This document shows positions 30,608 through 40,917 of a DNA stretch of 64,000 nucleotides, piece by piece (the stretch's first letter is position 1; every line of letters starts with the position of its first letter). The position numbers were made by a program, and so were the translations under genes. The DNA comes from Rhodovulum sp. 12E13 (lineage in GTDB: Bacteria > Pseudomonadota > Alphaproteobacteria > Rhodobacterales > Rhodobacteraceae), in contig NZ_QPLK01000001.1 of assembly GCF_003340565.1 (NCBI RefSeq), positions 248,001 through 312,000 on the forward strand, in the 5' to 3' direction. The notes under the pieces were generated by a model. It was given only the letters and a program-made list of their open reading frames with translations. It had not been told where the DNA came from and searched no databases.

Positions 30608-31974
30608 GCGTCGTGGCCACCGCAGCGGCCGTCCGCAGCGGCCGCGACACCGCGGCCGACACGGTCGCGCGCGCGCTCGCGGCCCTCGAGGCGGCGGGCG
30701 GCCTGAACGCGGCGACGCACGTTCATGCCGAGCGCGCCCGCGCCCGCGCCGCGACGCTCGACGCCCGCATCGCGAAAGGCGACGAGCCGGGGCCGCTGGC
30801 CGGGGTGCCCTTCGCCGTGAAGAACCTGTTCGACGTGGCGGGCCAGGTCACCCGCGCCGGCAGCCGCGCGACCGAGGCCGACGCACCGGCGGCGCAGGAC
30901 GCCTTCGCCATCCGCGTGCTGGAGGCGGCGGGCGCGGTGCTAGTGGCCAGCACCAACATGGACGAACTCGCCTACGGCTTTTCCGGCGAGAACGCCCATG
31001 ACGGCGACACGCGCAACCCGCACGACGCCCGGCTCTCGGCCGGGGGCTCCTCGTCGGGATCGGCGGCGCTGGTGGCGGCGGGCGCGGTGCCGCTGGCGCT
31101 GGGCACCGACACCAACGGATCGGTCCGCGTGCCGGCGGCGCTGTCCGGCGTGGTGGGGCTCAAGCCGACCTATGGACGGCTGTCGCGCGCCGGCGTCCAT
31201 TCGTTCGTTCACAGCCTCGATCATGTCGGGCTGTTCGCGGCGACGGCGGAGGATATCGGCGCCGCCTTCGCCGCGCTCGACGCACCCGACCCGGACGACC
31301 CGGTGCAGGCGCGTGGCCCCGCGCCCCGCCCGGCAAAGCAGGACCTGCGCGCCGCGCGTCTCGGCGGCTGGTTCGCCGCGCCGCTCCACCCCGACGTGGC
31401 CGAGGCGGTCGAGGCCGCGGGCGCGGCGCTCGGCGCCAGCCGAAGCGCGGAACTGACGCTGGCCGAGGCGGCCCGCGCCGCCGCCTTCGTCATCACCACC
31501 GCCGAGGGCGGGCAGCGCCATCTCGCGGGGCTCGCCCGGCACCCCGAGCGTTTCGGCCCGCTCGTGCGCGACCGGCTGCGCGCGGGCGCGCTCGTCCCCG
31601 CCGCGTGGACGGGTCGGGCACAAAAGCTGCGCCGCCGCGTGACGGACGAACTGGCAGCCCTGCACCGCGATGCGGACATCCTCATCGCCCCGGCCACGCC
31701 GTGCCCCGCCTTCCCGCTCGGAGCGGCCGAGCACGAGGTCGCGGGCGAGACGCTGCCCATCCGCCTCGGCATCGGGATGTTCACCCAGCCGCTCACGCTG
31801 ACCGGCGTGCCCATCGGCGTCGCCGTTCGGCGGGGCGCGCGCTCCGGCCTGCCCGTGGGCGTGCAGGTGATCGGGCGGCCGTTCGAGGAGGAGGCGGTGC
31901 TCGCCGCCATGACCCGGCTGGAGCGGGAAGGCTTCGTGATGCCGCCCGCCGCGCAGGAGACAGCCCATGCCTAA
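30604..31974 (+). CDS. HpxY/AtzE-like amidase (amidase signature family)
   Basis: This 456-aa hydrolase has the full Ser-cisSer-Lys triad: Lys73 (FAVKNLFDV), Ser149 in GGSSSGSAALVA and nucleophile Ser173 in GTDTNGSVRVPAALSG. Length and the paired small protein upstream match AtzE (1-carboxybiuret amidohydrolase) and HpxY (oxalurate utilisation). It overlaps the HpxX-like gene by ATGA and the HpxZ-like gene by 8 nt. A GatA role is unlikely because gatB is absent and the partner is DUF4089. The exact amide cleaved in this organism is not determined by sequence. Confidence 0.87.
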   Translation: MSVVATAAAVRSGRDTAADTVARALAALEAAGGLNAATHVHAERARARAATLDARIAKGDEPGPLAGVPFAVKNLFDVAGQVTRAGSRATEADAPAAQDAFAIRVLEAAGAVLVASTNMDELAYGFSGENAHDGDTRNPHDARLSAGGSSSGSAALVAAGAVPLALGTDTNGSVRVPAALSGVVGLKPTYGRLSRAGVHSFVHSLDHVGLFAATAEDIGAAFAALDAPDPDDPVQARGPAPRPAKQDLRAARLGGWFAAPLHPDVAEAVEAAGAALGASRSAELTLAEAARAAAFVITTAEGGQRHLAGLARHPERFGPLVRDRLRAGALVPAAWTGRAQKLRRRVTDELAALHRDADILIAPATPCPAFPLGAAEHEVAGETLPIRLGIGMFTQPLTLTGVPIGVAVRRGARSGLPVGVQVIGRPFEEEAVLAAMTRLEREGFVMPPAAQETAHA

Positions 31975-32362
31975 GCGCCACGAGATCAACCTGCCCGACG
32001 TGGTCGCCGAGGTGCGCGCCGTGTTCGACCGCTACGAGACGGCCCTGACCGAAAACGACGTTCCGGTGCTGGAGGAACTGTTCTGGAACAGCCCGCACAC
32101 CACCCGCTACGGCGTGGGCGAGAACCTCTACGGCTGGGAGGCGATCTCGGCTTTCCGCCGCGCCCGCACCACCGGCCCCTTCCGGCGCAGCCTGACGAAC
32201 ACCACGATCACCACCTACGGGCGCGATTTCGCGACCGCCAACACCGAGTATCGGCGCGAGGGGCACGATCGCCCGGGGCGCGAGACCAAGACGCTGCTGC
32301 GCACGCCTGAGGGCTGGCGCATCGTCTCGGCGCACGTCAGCCTGCTGGGCGAGACGGTGTAG
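31967..32362 (+). CDS. HpxZ/AtzH-like protein (DUF3225, SnoaL-like fold)
   Basis: This 131-aa cystatin/NTF2-like small protein is typical of DUF3225: INLPDVVAEVRAVFDRYETA, then ELFWNSPHTTRYGVGENLYG, and a C-terminal LLRTPEGWRIVSAHVS. AtzH of this family deamidates 1,3-dicarboxyurea in cyanuric acid degradation; HpxZ is the oxalurate-pathway homologue. It overlaps the amidase gene by 8 nt and closes the hpxWXYZ-like block. An 89-nt gap follows before the transporter genes, containing a small hairpin (CGGCCC/GGGCCG, about 32401-32418). Confidence 0.85.
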   Translation: MPKRHEINLPDVVAEVRAVFDRYETALTENDVPVLEELFWNSPHTTRYGVGENLYGWEAISAFRRARTTGPFRRSLTNTTITTYGRDFATANTEYRREGHDRPGRETKTLLRTPEGWRIVSAHVSLLGETV

Positions 32363-32451
32363 GCGGCAAGCAACAGGGCCGGAACAGGCTCGCAACGAGA
32401 ACGGCCCGGCAAAGGGCCGCGGGACCGGAGAACGCCACTGCAGCAACAGGG

Positions 32452-34068
32452 ATGACGACCATGACCAAGCGAGACTTCAATCCCCCCACCGCGATCACCC
32501 GCCGCCGCTTCGGCCAGCTTCTGGGCCTGTCCGGCGCCGCCCTCGCCCTGCCGTGGCGCGTCGAGGCGCAGGACGGCGTCGAGACGCTCGTCTTCGCGCT
32601 GCCGGGCCTCGTCGGCAATTTCGAGCCGCATACATGGGTCGGCTTCGGCGATACGGTGCACGTGATGGACACCGCCGCCCGTGGCCTGACCCACATGAAC
32701 TTCACCGATCCCCTGCCGCAGCCCGCCATCGCCGAAGGCTGGACGATCTCGGACGACGGGCGCACCTACGATTTCCGCATCCGCGAGGGGCTGACGTTCC
32801 ACGACGGCACGGCGATCGACGCGGCGGCGGTGCTGCGCACCTTCCGCAGGATGATCGACGAGGACGACCCCACCCGGCCGGAGCTGTCCTTCGCGCTCGA
32901 CAACCTCGGCGGCGACAACGTCACGGGCTTCGAGGCGCCCGACGCGATGACCTTCCGCATCACCCTCGCCAAGCCCGACGCGGCGATCCTCGGGCGCCTG
33001 TCGCGGCCCGACATGGTGATCGTCTCGCCCGCCGCGCTCGAGGAATACGGGCAGGAGATCGGGCTCAACTTCGTCTCCTGCGGCCCCTACCGCATCGTCG
33101 ACGTCACGCCGAACGAGCGCGTCGTGCTCGAGGCGTTCGACAACTTCTACAAGGGCCGGCCCGAGATCGGGCGGGTCGTCATGCAGGTGATCCCCGAGGC
33201 GGTGGCGCAGATGACCTCGCTCGCCTCGGGCGACCTGAACGTGACCAACCTGATCCCGCATTCCAACATCGACCGGCTGGAGGGGATGGAGCAGATCCGC
33301 ATCGAGCAGTCGGCCGCCTTCATCTCGGCCATGCTGGCGATGAACTGCGAGGCGGGCGTGCTCTCGGACATCCGCGTGCGGCAGGCGATCAACAAGGCGA
33401 TCGACCGCGAGGCGGTGGTGGCCGAGGCCTTCTTCGGCAAGGCCGAGATCCCGGGCTACGTCACGCCGGCCGCCGAGCAGGGCTACGCGCCCGAGCACCA
33501 GCGGTTTTCCGAGTACGACCCCGAGGGCGCCCGTGCCCTGCTGGAAGAGGCCGGCGCGACGGGGGCGGAGCTGTCGCTCATCTCCGAGAACAGCGGGTTC
33601 TGGCCGCGGCTCGGGCAGGTGGTGGAGCGCAGCCTCAACGAGGTGGGGCTGAACGTGACGACCGAGTATCTCGACGGCGGCACCTTCAACGGCCGGCTGT
33701 TCGACAAGACGGCGCACGAGCTGGCCTTCCTGCAGCGCTCGGCCTTCTTCCCCGATCCCGACGGGCGGTTCTCGCCGCTCTTCGCTTCCGGCACGGCCGG
33801 GGCCGACGACATCACCGCCCAGAGCGGCCTGCCCGCGCAGGCACGGCTCGACGAGCTGATCGCGCAGGCCAACGCCGAGAGCGACCCCGAGGCGCGCGGC
33901 CAGCTCTACGTCGAGATCAACAACTACATGGCCGAAGAGATCATGCCGATCGCGGCGGTCGTGAACACCTTCCTGCCGGTGGCGGTGAGCGAGAACGTGG
34001 CAGGCGTCAACGCCAACGCGCTCGGCACCTACCGGACGTTCCTCGAGGACGCCACCTTCACCAGCTGA
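32452..34068 (+). CDS. Peptide-type ABC transporter substrate-binding protein (Tat-exported)
   Basis: This 538-aa SBP is of the DppA/OppA (SBP_bac_5) family. The N terminus has a twin-arginine signal (TRRRFGQLLGLSGAALALP) with cleavage after VEAQ, so it is exported folded. The domain shows LAEGW-like IAEGWTISDDGRTYDFRIREG and the central GPYRIVDVTPNERVVLEAF. Such SBPs bind peptides, but also oligosaccharides, opines and other amphipathic compounds. A second ATG at 32461 may be the true start. It is the first of five transporter genes, separated from the permease by a strong stem-loop that could raise its expression relative to them. Confidence 0.92.
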   Translation: MTTMTKRDFNPPTAITRRRFGQLLGLSGAALALPWRVEAQDGVETLVFALPGLVGNFEPHTWVGFGDTVHVMDTAARGLTHMNFTDPLPQPAIAEGWTISDDGRTYDFRIREGLTFHDGTAIDAAAVLRTFRRMIDEDDPTRPELSFALDNLGGDNVTGFEAPDAMTFRITLAKPDAAILGRLSRPDMVIVSPAALEEYGQEIGLNFVSCGPYRIVDVTPNERVVLEAFDNFYKGRPEIGRVVMQVIPEAVAQMTSLASGDLNVTNLIPHSNIDRLEGMEQIRIEQSAAFISAMLAMNCEAGVLSDIRVRQAINKAIDREAVVAEAFFGKAEIPGYVTPAAEQGYAPEHQRFSEYDPEGARALLEEAGATGAELSLISENSGFWPRLGQVVERSLNEVGLNVTTEYLDGGTFNGRLFDKTAHELAFLQRSAFFPDPDGRFSPLFASGTAGADDITAQSGLPAQARLDELIAQANAESDPEARGQLYVEINNYMAEEIMPIAAVVNTFLPVAVSENVAGVNANALGTYRTFLEDATFTS

Positions 34069-34075
34069 CGCATCT

Positions 34076-34102
34076 CCGGCCGGGCATCGCGTGCCCGGCC
34101 GG
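34076..34102 (+). promoter_or_regulatory. Intercistronic stem-loop between SBP and permease genes
   Basis: CCGGCCGGGCA (34076-34086), loop TCGCG, TGCCCGGCCGG (34092-34102): a perfect 11-bp GC-rich stem starting 8 nt after the SBP stop. The following bases are GCTTTACC, too few T for strong termination. The usual role of such a structure is 3' protection of the SBP message or partial termination, giving excess binding protein. Confidence 0.65.
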
Positions 34103-34119
34103 GCTTTACCGGAGGCGCC

Positions 34120-34986
34120 ATGGCCGACACCGCAGGACAGAAGCTCGCGGCACGGGCCGGGGCGGGGCTGCGCCTTTCGCCCGGCGCGGCGCTCACCGCG
34201 CTGCCCTGGATGGTGACGGCGCTTTTCGTGCTCGCCGCGCTTCTCGCGCCGTGGCTCGCGCCCCATGACCCGGTCACGGGCCGGGCGGCGCCGATGCAGC
34301 AGATGTTCTCCGACGGGCACCTGCTGGGCACGGATGCGCTGGGCCGCGACACGCTCTCGCGTCTGCTCCACGGGTTGCGGCCCATGCTGGTGGTCTCGCT
34401 CGGCGCCGTGGCGCTGGCGCTCGCGGCGGGCGGCGCCTACGGCCTCGTCTCGGGCACCGCCGGCGGGCGGACGGACTGGGCGATGATGCGCGCCGTCGAC
34501 ATCCTGATGTCGTTCCCGCTGATCCTCGCCGCGATCCTCGTGCTCGCCGCGCTGGGGCCGTCGCTGCTGAACGTGACGCTGGCGGTCGCCGTCTCGCAGC
34601 TTCCCATCTTCGCCCGCCTCGCCCGGGCGCTCGCCGCCGGCGAGGCGGCGCGCGACTACGTGCTGGCCGCCCGTGCCGCGGGCTTTCCGGAGTGGCACGT
34701 CATGCTGCGCGAGGTGGCGCCCAACATCGCCCGGCCGCTTCTGGTGCAGGCGACCTCGGTGGTCGCGCTCGCCGCGCTGACGGCCGCGGCGCTCTCCTAT
34801 CTGGGCCTCGGTGTGCGCCCGCCCGCGCCGGACCTGGGCTACATGGTGAAGGAGGGGCAGGAGCTGCTGTTCATCGCGCCCGAGCAGGCGCTGCTGCCGG
34901 GCCTGCTGATCGCCGTCTTCGCGCTGGCGGTGTCGTTCTGCGGCGACCAGCTGGCCGATGCCGAGCGGCGGGGAGGCGCGGCATGA
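34120..34986 (+). CDS. Peptide-type ABC transporter permease (DppC-like)
   Basis: This 288-aa inner-membrane permease has six predicted helices. The DppC/OppC hallmarks are the post-TM1 segment HLLGTDALGRDTLSRLLHGL and the EAA loop ARAAGFPEWHVMLREVAPN. It ends with a cytoplasmic DQLADAERRGG tail. The order SBP-DppC-DppB-DppD-DppF places the C-type permease before the B-type, the reverse of the usual dpp order. A GGAGGCGCC site precedes the ATG; its stop overlaps the next start (ATGA at 34983). Confidence 0.92.
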   Translation: MADTAGQKLAARAGAGLRLSPGAALTALPWMVTALFVLAALLAPWLAPHDPVTGRAAPMQQMFSDGHLLGTDALGRDTLSRLLHGLRPMLVVSLGAVALALAAGGAYGLVSGTAGGRTDWAMMRAVDILMSFPLILAAILVLAALGPSLLNVTLAVAVSQLPIFARLARALAAGEAARDYVLAARAAGFPEWHVMLREVAPNIARPLLVQATSVVALAALTAAALSYLGLGVRPPAPDLGYMVKEGQELLFIAPEQALLPGLLIAVFALAVSFCGDQLADAERRGGAA

Positions 34987-35992
34987 TCGCCGAGATCGCC
35001 CGTCGCCTCGCCTTTTTGCCGGTGACGCTCTTCGTGGTGGCGACGCTCGTCTTCCTCGCGCTGCGGGCGCTGCCCGGCTCGACGGTGGACATGCTCGCCT
35101 CGTCCTTCTCGACCGCCGGGCTGCGCGACCAGCTGATCGCCCAGCTCGGCCTCGATCAGCCGCTGTGGAAGCAATACCTGATCTACATGGGCGAACTCGT
35201 CCGCGGCGATCTCGGCCGCTCGTTCATCACGGGCCGCGACGTGGCGACGATGGTGGGCGAGACGCTGCCGGTGACGATCGAGCTCGCCGTGGCCTCGCTC
35301 GTGGTGATGATGGTCGTCGGCCTCGGCATGGGACTCGCCGCCGCCGCGCGGCCCGGCTCGCTGCTCGACGGGGCGCTGCGCTTCATCGCCATGGCGCTCT
35401 TCGCGCTGCCGTGGTTCTGGTTCGGCATCCTGATGATCGTGGTCTTTTCGCTCTGGCTGGGCTGGCTGCCGGCCTTCGGGCGGCTGCCCTCGTCGGTCAC
35501 CTACGAGCCGGTGACGAACTTCGTGCTCATCGACGCGATTCTGACGGGCCGGCCCGATCTGATCGGGCCGTGGCTGGCGCACCTGACGCTGCCGGCGCTG
35601 ACCGTGGGGCTGACCACCGCCGGCATGCTGATGCGGCTGGCCCGCGCCGGCGTGATCGAGACGGGGCGCCTCGACTTCGTGCGCACGGCGCGGATGAAGG
35701 GGGTGGCGCCGGGGCGCGTGTTCTTCCGCCACGTGCTGCGCAATGCCGCGCTCGGCATCCTCACCGTCATCGGCCTGCAATTCGGGGCGATGCTGGGCGG
35801 CTCGGTCGTGGCCGAGGTGGTCTTCGGCTATCCCGGCATCGGGCGCATGATGGTCGATGCCGTGCTCACGCGCGACTACGCCGTGGCGCAGGGCGCGGCG
35901 CTGGTGCTCGCCGTGCTCTACGTGCTGGTGAACCTCGTGACCGACCTGGCCTATCGCTGGGCCGATCCGCGCCTGCGGCGGGAGCCGGGCCG

Positions 35993-35996
<4 letters not shown>
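34983..35996 (+). CDS. Peptide-type ABC transporter permease (DppB-like)
   Basis: This 337-aa permease has the DppB/OppB architecture: an N-terminal helix, a periplasmic segment with QLGLDQPLWKQYLIYMGEL, the conserved GDLGRSFITGRDV, five further helices and the EAA motif VRTARMKGVAPGRVFFRHVL. It overlaps both neighbours by ATGA. It forms the membrane channel with the preceding DppC-like protein. Confidence 0.92.
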
Positions 35997-36975
<979 letters not shown>

Positions 36976-36979
<4 letters not shown>

Positions 36980-37989
36980 ACGCGCCGCTGCTCACGCTCG
37001 ACGGCCTGTCGGTGCGCTACCGGGTGCGCCACGGGTTCGGGCACCGCGAGGTCGCCGCGCTGCGGCCCACCAGCCTCGAGGTCCGCCGCAGCGAGACGCT
37101 GGCGGTGGTGGGCGAGAGCGGCTCGGGCAAGACCACGCTCGGCCGCGCGATGCTGCGGCTGGTCGAGCCCTCGGCGGGCCGCATCCTGCACGAGGGCGCC
37201 GACCTGATGACGCTTTCCGCACGTCGGATGCGCCGGCTGCGCCCGCGTTTCCAGATGGTGTTTCAGGACCCCTACACCTCGCTCAACCCGCGTCACCGCA
37301 TCGGTACGATCCTGGGCGACGTGCTGGGCCATGTGGGCGTGCCGCGGTCCGAGCGCGCGGAGCGCGCCGCCGCCCTGCTGGCCGACGTGGGCCTCGACCG
37401 GGATGCGCTCGATCGCTTCCCCGCGGCCTTCTCCGGCGGGCAGCGGCAGCGCATCGCCATCGCGCGCGCCCTCGCCGCCGGGCCGGAGCTGGTGGTGGCC
37501 GACGAGCCGATCTCGGCGCTCGACGTCTCGATCCAGGCGCAGATCGTCAACCTTCTGGTCGAGCTCAAGCGCGAGCGGGGGCTGACGCTCGTCTTCATCT
37601 CGCACGACCTCGACATGGTCGCCGCCATCGCCGACCGGATCGCGGTGATGTATTTCGGCGAGGTGGTGGAGATCGGCGCGGCGGCCACGCTCGCCGCCGC
37701 GCCCGCCCACCCCTACACGGCGATGCTGCTCGCCAGCCAGCCGCGGCCCGACGTGGCCTCGGCCCGGGCCACCATCGACGCCGCCGGCGAGCGCCCTGCG
37801 GCCGACCTGCCGAGCCAGCTCGACCCGCCCGCGGGCTGCCCCTTCCGCAGCCGCTGCCCGCGCGCGCTCGACCGCTGCGCCACCGAGCCGCCCGCGCTCA
37901 CAGCCACCGGCCGCGGCGGGCTGGCCGCCTGCCACAACCCGGTGCCCGCCGCACAACCCCACCTGCAGAAAGGAGCCGTCCGCGCATGA
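36976..37989 (+). CDS. Peptide-type ABC transporter ATPase (DppF-like)
   Basis: This 337-aa second ATPase of the importer has Walker A GESGSGKTTLGRAM, Q-loop VFQDPYTSLNPRHRIG, signature FSGGQRQRIAIARAL, Walker B VVADEPISALDVS and switch VFISHDLDMVA. The C-terminal cysteine-containing extension (GCPFRSRCPRALDRCATE) is also present. Together with the preceding ATPase it energises import of the pathway substrate. Its stop overlaps the start of the following amidohydrolase gene (ATGA at 37986), coupling uptake to hydrolysis. Confidence 0.93.
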
Positions 37990-38717
37990 TCATCGACGCC
38001 TACAACAACATCTGGCAGGCCGGTCAGAACTCCGACTACCTGACCGCCGAGACCTACTCCGTCGAGATGATGCTGAAGGACATGGACGCCGCCGGCGTCG
38101 ACATGGCCGTGGGCTGCTCGCTCGGCCAGATGATCGACAACGACTACACCGCGAGCGTCGGCAGGAAGTATCCCGACCGGATCATCCCCTTCGGCCAGGT
38201 CAACGCCCGCGACGCCGACGCCGCAGACCGGATCCGCCGCGACCACGACGCGCACGGCTTCAAGGGGCTGAAGCTGCACCCGGTGCTGCACGGCTATCAC
38301 ATCGTCGATCACGGCCTGCTCGACCCGATCTACGAGGCCTGCGCCGAGCGCGGCATGATGGTGCTGTTCAACGCGCTCGACGACGCCTTCATCCACCCCC
38401 TCGGGATCGAGGAGATCGCGAAGCACCACCCAACCGTGCCGACGCTGATCGCGCACATGGGCACCGTCTGGAACGTGGGCGAGGCGATCCTCGTGGCCAA
38501 GCGCACGCCCAACATCTATCTCGAGACGTCCTCGACCCAGCTCATCGAGGTGCGCATGGCCTACCGCGACCTGGGGCCCGAGAAGATCATCATGGGCACC
38601 GACTGGCCGGGCAGCGACTTCGAGATGGAACGGCTGAAGATCGCCAAGTCGGTCGAGGACCCCGAGCACCGCGCGATGATCGAGGGCGGCAACCTCGCCC
38701 GCCTGCTCGGGCTGTGA
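37986..38717 (+). CDS. Amidohydrolase_2-family TIM-barrel protein lacking the N-terminal HxH
   Basis: This 243-aa protein is shaped like the ACMSD/amidohydrolase-2 group: KGLKLHPVLHGYHIVD, TLIAHMGTVWNVGEA and IIMGTDWPGSDFEM are all in place. However, the first strand, which in the family carries DxHxH for the metal, reads IIDAYNNIWQ: Tyr6 and Asn8 replace the two histidines. Either the protein uses a different metal site, is a decarboxylase or lyase-like variant, or has lost catalysis and binds substrate. It is coupled by ATGA/GTGA overlaps to the transporter and to an intact amidohydrolase, so it is under selection and not a pseudogene. Confidence 0.82.
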   Translation: MIIDAYNNIWQAGQNSDYLTAETYSVEMMLKDMDAAGVDMAVGCSLGQMIDNDYTASVGRKYPDRIIPFGQVNARDADAADRIRRDHDAHGFKGLKLHPVLHGYHIVDHGLLDPIYEACAERGMMVLFNALDDAFIHPLGIEEIAKHHPTVPTLIAHMGTVWNVGEAILVAKRTPNIYLETSSTQLIEVRMAYRDLGPEKIIMGTDWPGSDFEMERLKIAKSVEDPEHRAMIEGGNLARLLGL

Positions 38718-40135
38718 GCGAGCCGGTCGGCGCCGCCGCGCTCTGGCCCCGCCCCTGGGCCGGGCCGCCCGAGCCGGGCGGGGCGCTGCTGGTCGAGGCG
38801 GGCCGCGTGGCGGCGGTCGAGGCGCGGCCGCCTGCGGGCGACCTGTTGCTCGTTCCCGGCCTCGTGAACGCGCACGACCACGGCCGGGGCCTTTTGCCCC
38901 TGGCAGCGGGCGCCCCCGACGGGCCCCTGGAGGCGTGGCTGTGGGACCTGTGGCGCACGCCGGCGACCGACCCCTACCTGACCGCGCTCGTGGCCTTCGG
39001 GCGGATGGCGCTGTCGGGCGTGACCACGGTCGTGCACAACCACCTGCCGCAGTCGCCCGACCTTGTGACCGAAGCGCAGGCGGTGGCGCGGGCGGCGCGC
39101 GATGTGGGGCTGCGGCTGGCCTTCGTCGCGCCCGTGCTCGACCGCAACCTTGCCGGATACGACGGCGGCGCGGCGGTCGAGGCCGCGCTCGCGGCGCCGG
39201 ACTGGCAGGCGATCCGCGCCGCGCAGGCCCAGCCGCCGGTGGCCGAGCAGATCGCGCTGGTACGCGAGGCGGCACGGGCGATCGACGGGCCGGGCATCGT
39301 CACCCAGTTCGGCCCGCCGGGGCCCCAATGGCTGTCGCAAGACGGCTGGCAGGCGGTGGGCGAAGCGGCGGCCGGGGGCTGGCGCAGCCATGTCCACCTG
39401 CTGGAGACGCGCCTGCAGCGCGACTGGCTCGACGCCGAATGCCCCGAAGGCGCCCCCGCCTTCTTCGAACGGGCGGGCCTGCTGAACGACCGGCTGACCG
39501 TGGCCCACGGTGTCTTCCTGCGCCCGGGCGAGATCGCGGCCTTCGCCGAAGCAGGGGCGACGCTCGCGCTCAACACCAGCTCCAACCTGCGCCTCGCCTC
39601 CGGGGTGGCCGACGGCGCGGCGCTGGCGGCGAACGACCTGCGCCTCGGCGTCGGGCTCGACGGGATGGCGCTCGACGACGACGCGGACATGCTGCGCGAG
39701 GTGCGGCTGACGGCCATGCTGCTCGGCCCGCGCCGCTTCGACACGCCCGGCCTGTCGCGCGAGGCGGTGCTGCGCGCGGCCTTCTCGGACGGGCGGGTGG
39801 CGTTCGACGGCGCCGCCGCGCCGGGGCTCGTCGCGGGCGCGGAGGCCGACATGGTCGGCCTGTCGCTCTCTGCCCTCGCCGGCGACCGGGTGGACGACGC
39901 GCCGGAGACGCTCGCCGCGCTCGCGCTCGGCCGGTGGCGCCGCGAGGCGGTGCGCGAGGTGCGGGTCGCCGGCCGCCGCATCGTCGCCGACGGGCGGCTG
40001 ACAGCGGTGGACCTGCCGGCCGCCGAGGCGGAGCTGACCGCGCAGGCCCGCGCTGCCCGCGCCGAGGCGCCGCCGCCGGGCTGGATCGCGCAGGCGCGGG
40101 CGGCGCGCGTGCGGGCCGCCACAAGGGGGCTCTGA
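38714..40135 (+). CDS. Cytosine deaminase/chlorohydrolase-like amidohydrolase
   Basis: This 473-aa enzyme of the amidohydrolase superfamily has an intact metal site: HxH in VNAHDHG, then HVHLLET, TVAHGVFL, and the Asp in GVGLDGMALDDDADM. N- and C-terminal beta-sandwich segments flank the barrel (LLVEAGRVAAVEAR; VREVRVAGRRIVADGRLT). Relatives deaminate or dechlorinate heterocycles such as s-triazines, guanine and N-substituted formamides. The start is GTG at 38714, overlapping the previous stop (GTGA). Given the neighbouring carboxybiuret/oxalurate-type genes, a ring or amidine substrate is plausible but unproven. Confidence 0.87.
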   Translation: MSEPVGAAALWPRPWAGPPEPGGALLVEAGRVAAVEARPPAGDLLLVPGLVNAHDHGRGLLPLAAGAPDGPLEAWLWDLWRTPATDPYLTALVAFGRMALSGVTTVVHNHLPQSPDLVTEAQAVARAARDVGLRLAFVAPVLDRNLAGYDGGAAVEAALAAPDWQAIRAAQAQPPVAEQIALVREAARAIDGPGIVTQFGPPGPQWLSQDGWQAVGEAAAGGWRSHVHLLETRLQRDWLDAECPEGAPAFFERAGLLNDRLTVAHGVFLRPGEIAAFAEAGATLALNTSSNLRLASGVADGAALAANDLRLGVGLDGMALDDDADMLREVRLTAMLLGPRRFDTPGLSREAVLRAAFSDGRVAFDGAAAPGLVAGAEADMVGLSLSALAGDRVDDAPETLAALALGRWRREAVREVRVAGRRIVADGRLTAVDLPAAEAELTAQARAARAEAPPPGWIAQARAARVRAATRGL

Positions 40136-40914
40136 TGCGGGGCGTCGTGCCGATCCGCGACGGCAGCTTCGCGTTCGACCCGCGCCTGATGCCGGGCGTG
40201 CGCGCCGCCCCGGGCGAGGCCGCGCGCCTGCTGGGCGCCGGGGCGCTGCCCGAGACGGTCGAGGTGCCGGTCTGGTGCTACCTGATCGAGACGGAGGACG
40301 GCCCCGGCCTGGTCGATACCGGCGGCGGCGCGCTGATGGGGGCGGGCTTCGGCGCGCTGGCCGGGCGGCTGGCCGCGCTTGGCGTCTCTCCGCGTGACAT
40401 CCGCACCGTCTGGCTCACGCACCTGCACGGCGACCATTGCGGCGGGCTGCTCGACTCCGACGGCGCGGCGGCGTTCCCAGAGGCGCGCATCGCGCTGGCA
40501 GAGGCCGAGGCCGCCTTCTGGCTCGACGCCGCGCCGCCCGCGCCCCTGCGCCCCATCGCCGAGGACGCCCGCCGCGCCCTCGCCCCCTATGCCGGCCGCG
40601 TCGACCGGGTGCGCGAGGGCGACCGCGTCGGGCCTGCGGTCGCGCAGGCGGCCCACGGCCATACCGCCGGCCATACCGCCTGGGTGTTCGAGGAGCACGA
40701 CGCGCTCGCGGCGGGCGACATCTTCCATGTCCCGGCCCTGCAACTCGCGCGGCCCGACTGGTCGACCGACTGGGACCACGACGCCGCCGCCGCCACGCGC
40801 GCCCGGCAGGACCTGACGCGCCGCGCCGCCGGGCGGGGCTGGACGCTGCTGACGGGCCACGGCGGCCCGCGCGCCCCCCGCCCCGAGGGATGGGCGCCCA
40901 ACGAGACGGAGTGA
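40135..40914 (+). CDS. Metallo-beta-lactamase fold hydrolase
   Basis: This 259-aa protein has the zinc motif HLHGDHCGG (His96, His98, Asp100, His101), a third ligand His in HGHTAGHTAW, an Asp in ALAAGDIFHV, and a final His in LTGHGGP. The overall layout (VPVWCYLIETEDGPGLVDTG) is close to AttM/AiiA-like lactonases and other MBL hydrolases without a signal peptide. It may open a lactone or lactam ring or cleave an ester in the pathway. TGATG overlap with the amidohydrolase; the GH31 gene follows after three bases. Confidence 0.85.
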   Translation: MRGVVPIRDGSFAFDPRLMPGVRAAPGEAARLLGAGALPETVEVPVWCYLIETEDGPGLVDTGGGALMGAGFGALAGRLAALGVSPRDIRTVWLTHLHGDHCGGLLDSDGAAAFPEARIALAEAEAAFWLDAAPPAPLRPIAEDARRALAPYAGRVDRVREGDRVGPAVAQAAHGHTAGHTAWVFEEHDALAAGDIFHVPALQLARPDWSTDWDHDAAAATRARQDLTRRAAGRGWTLLTGHGGPRAPRPEGWAPNETE

Positions 40915-40917
40915 CCG

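Noticed and set aside
30604-31974. GatA subunit of the amidotransferase
   Set aside because: No gatB or gatC nearby; the small partner is DUF4089-like and the next gene is DUF3225, which defines the AtzE/HpxY context.
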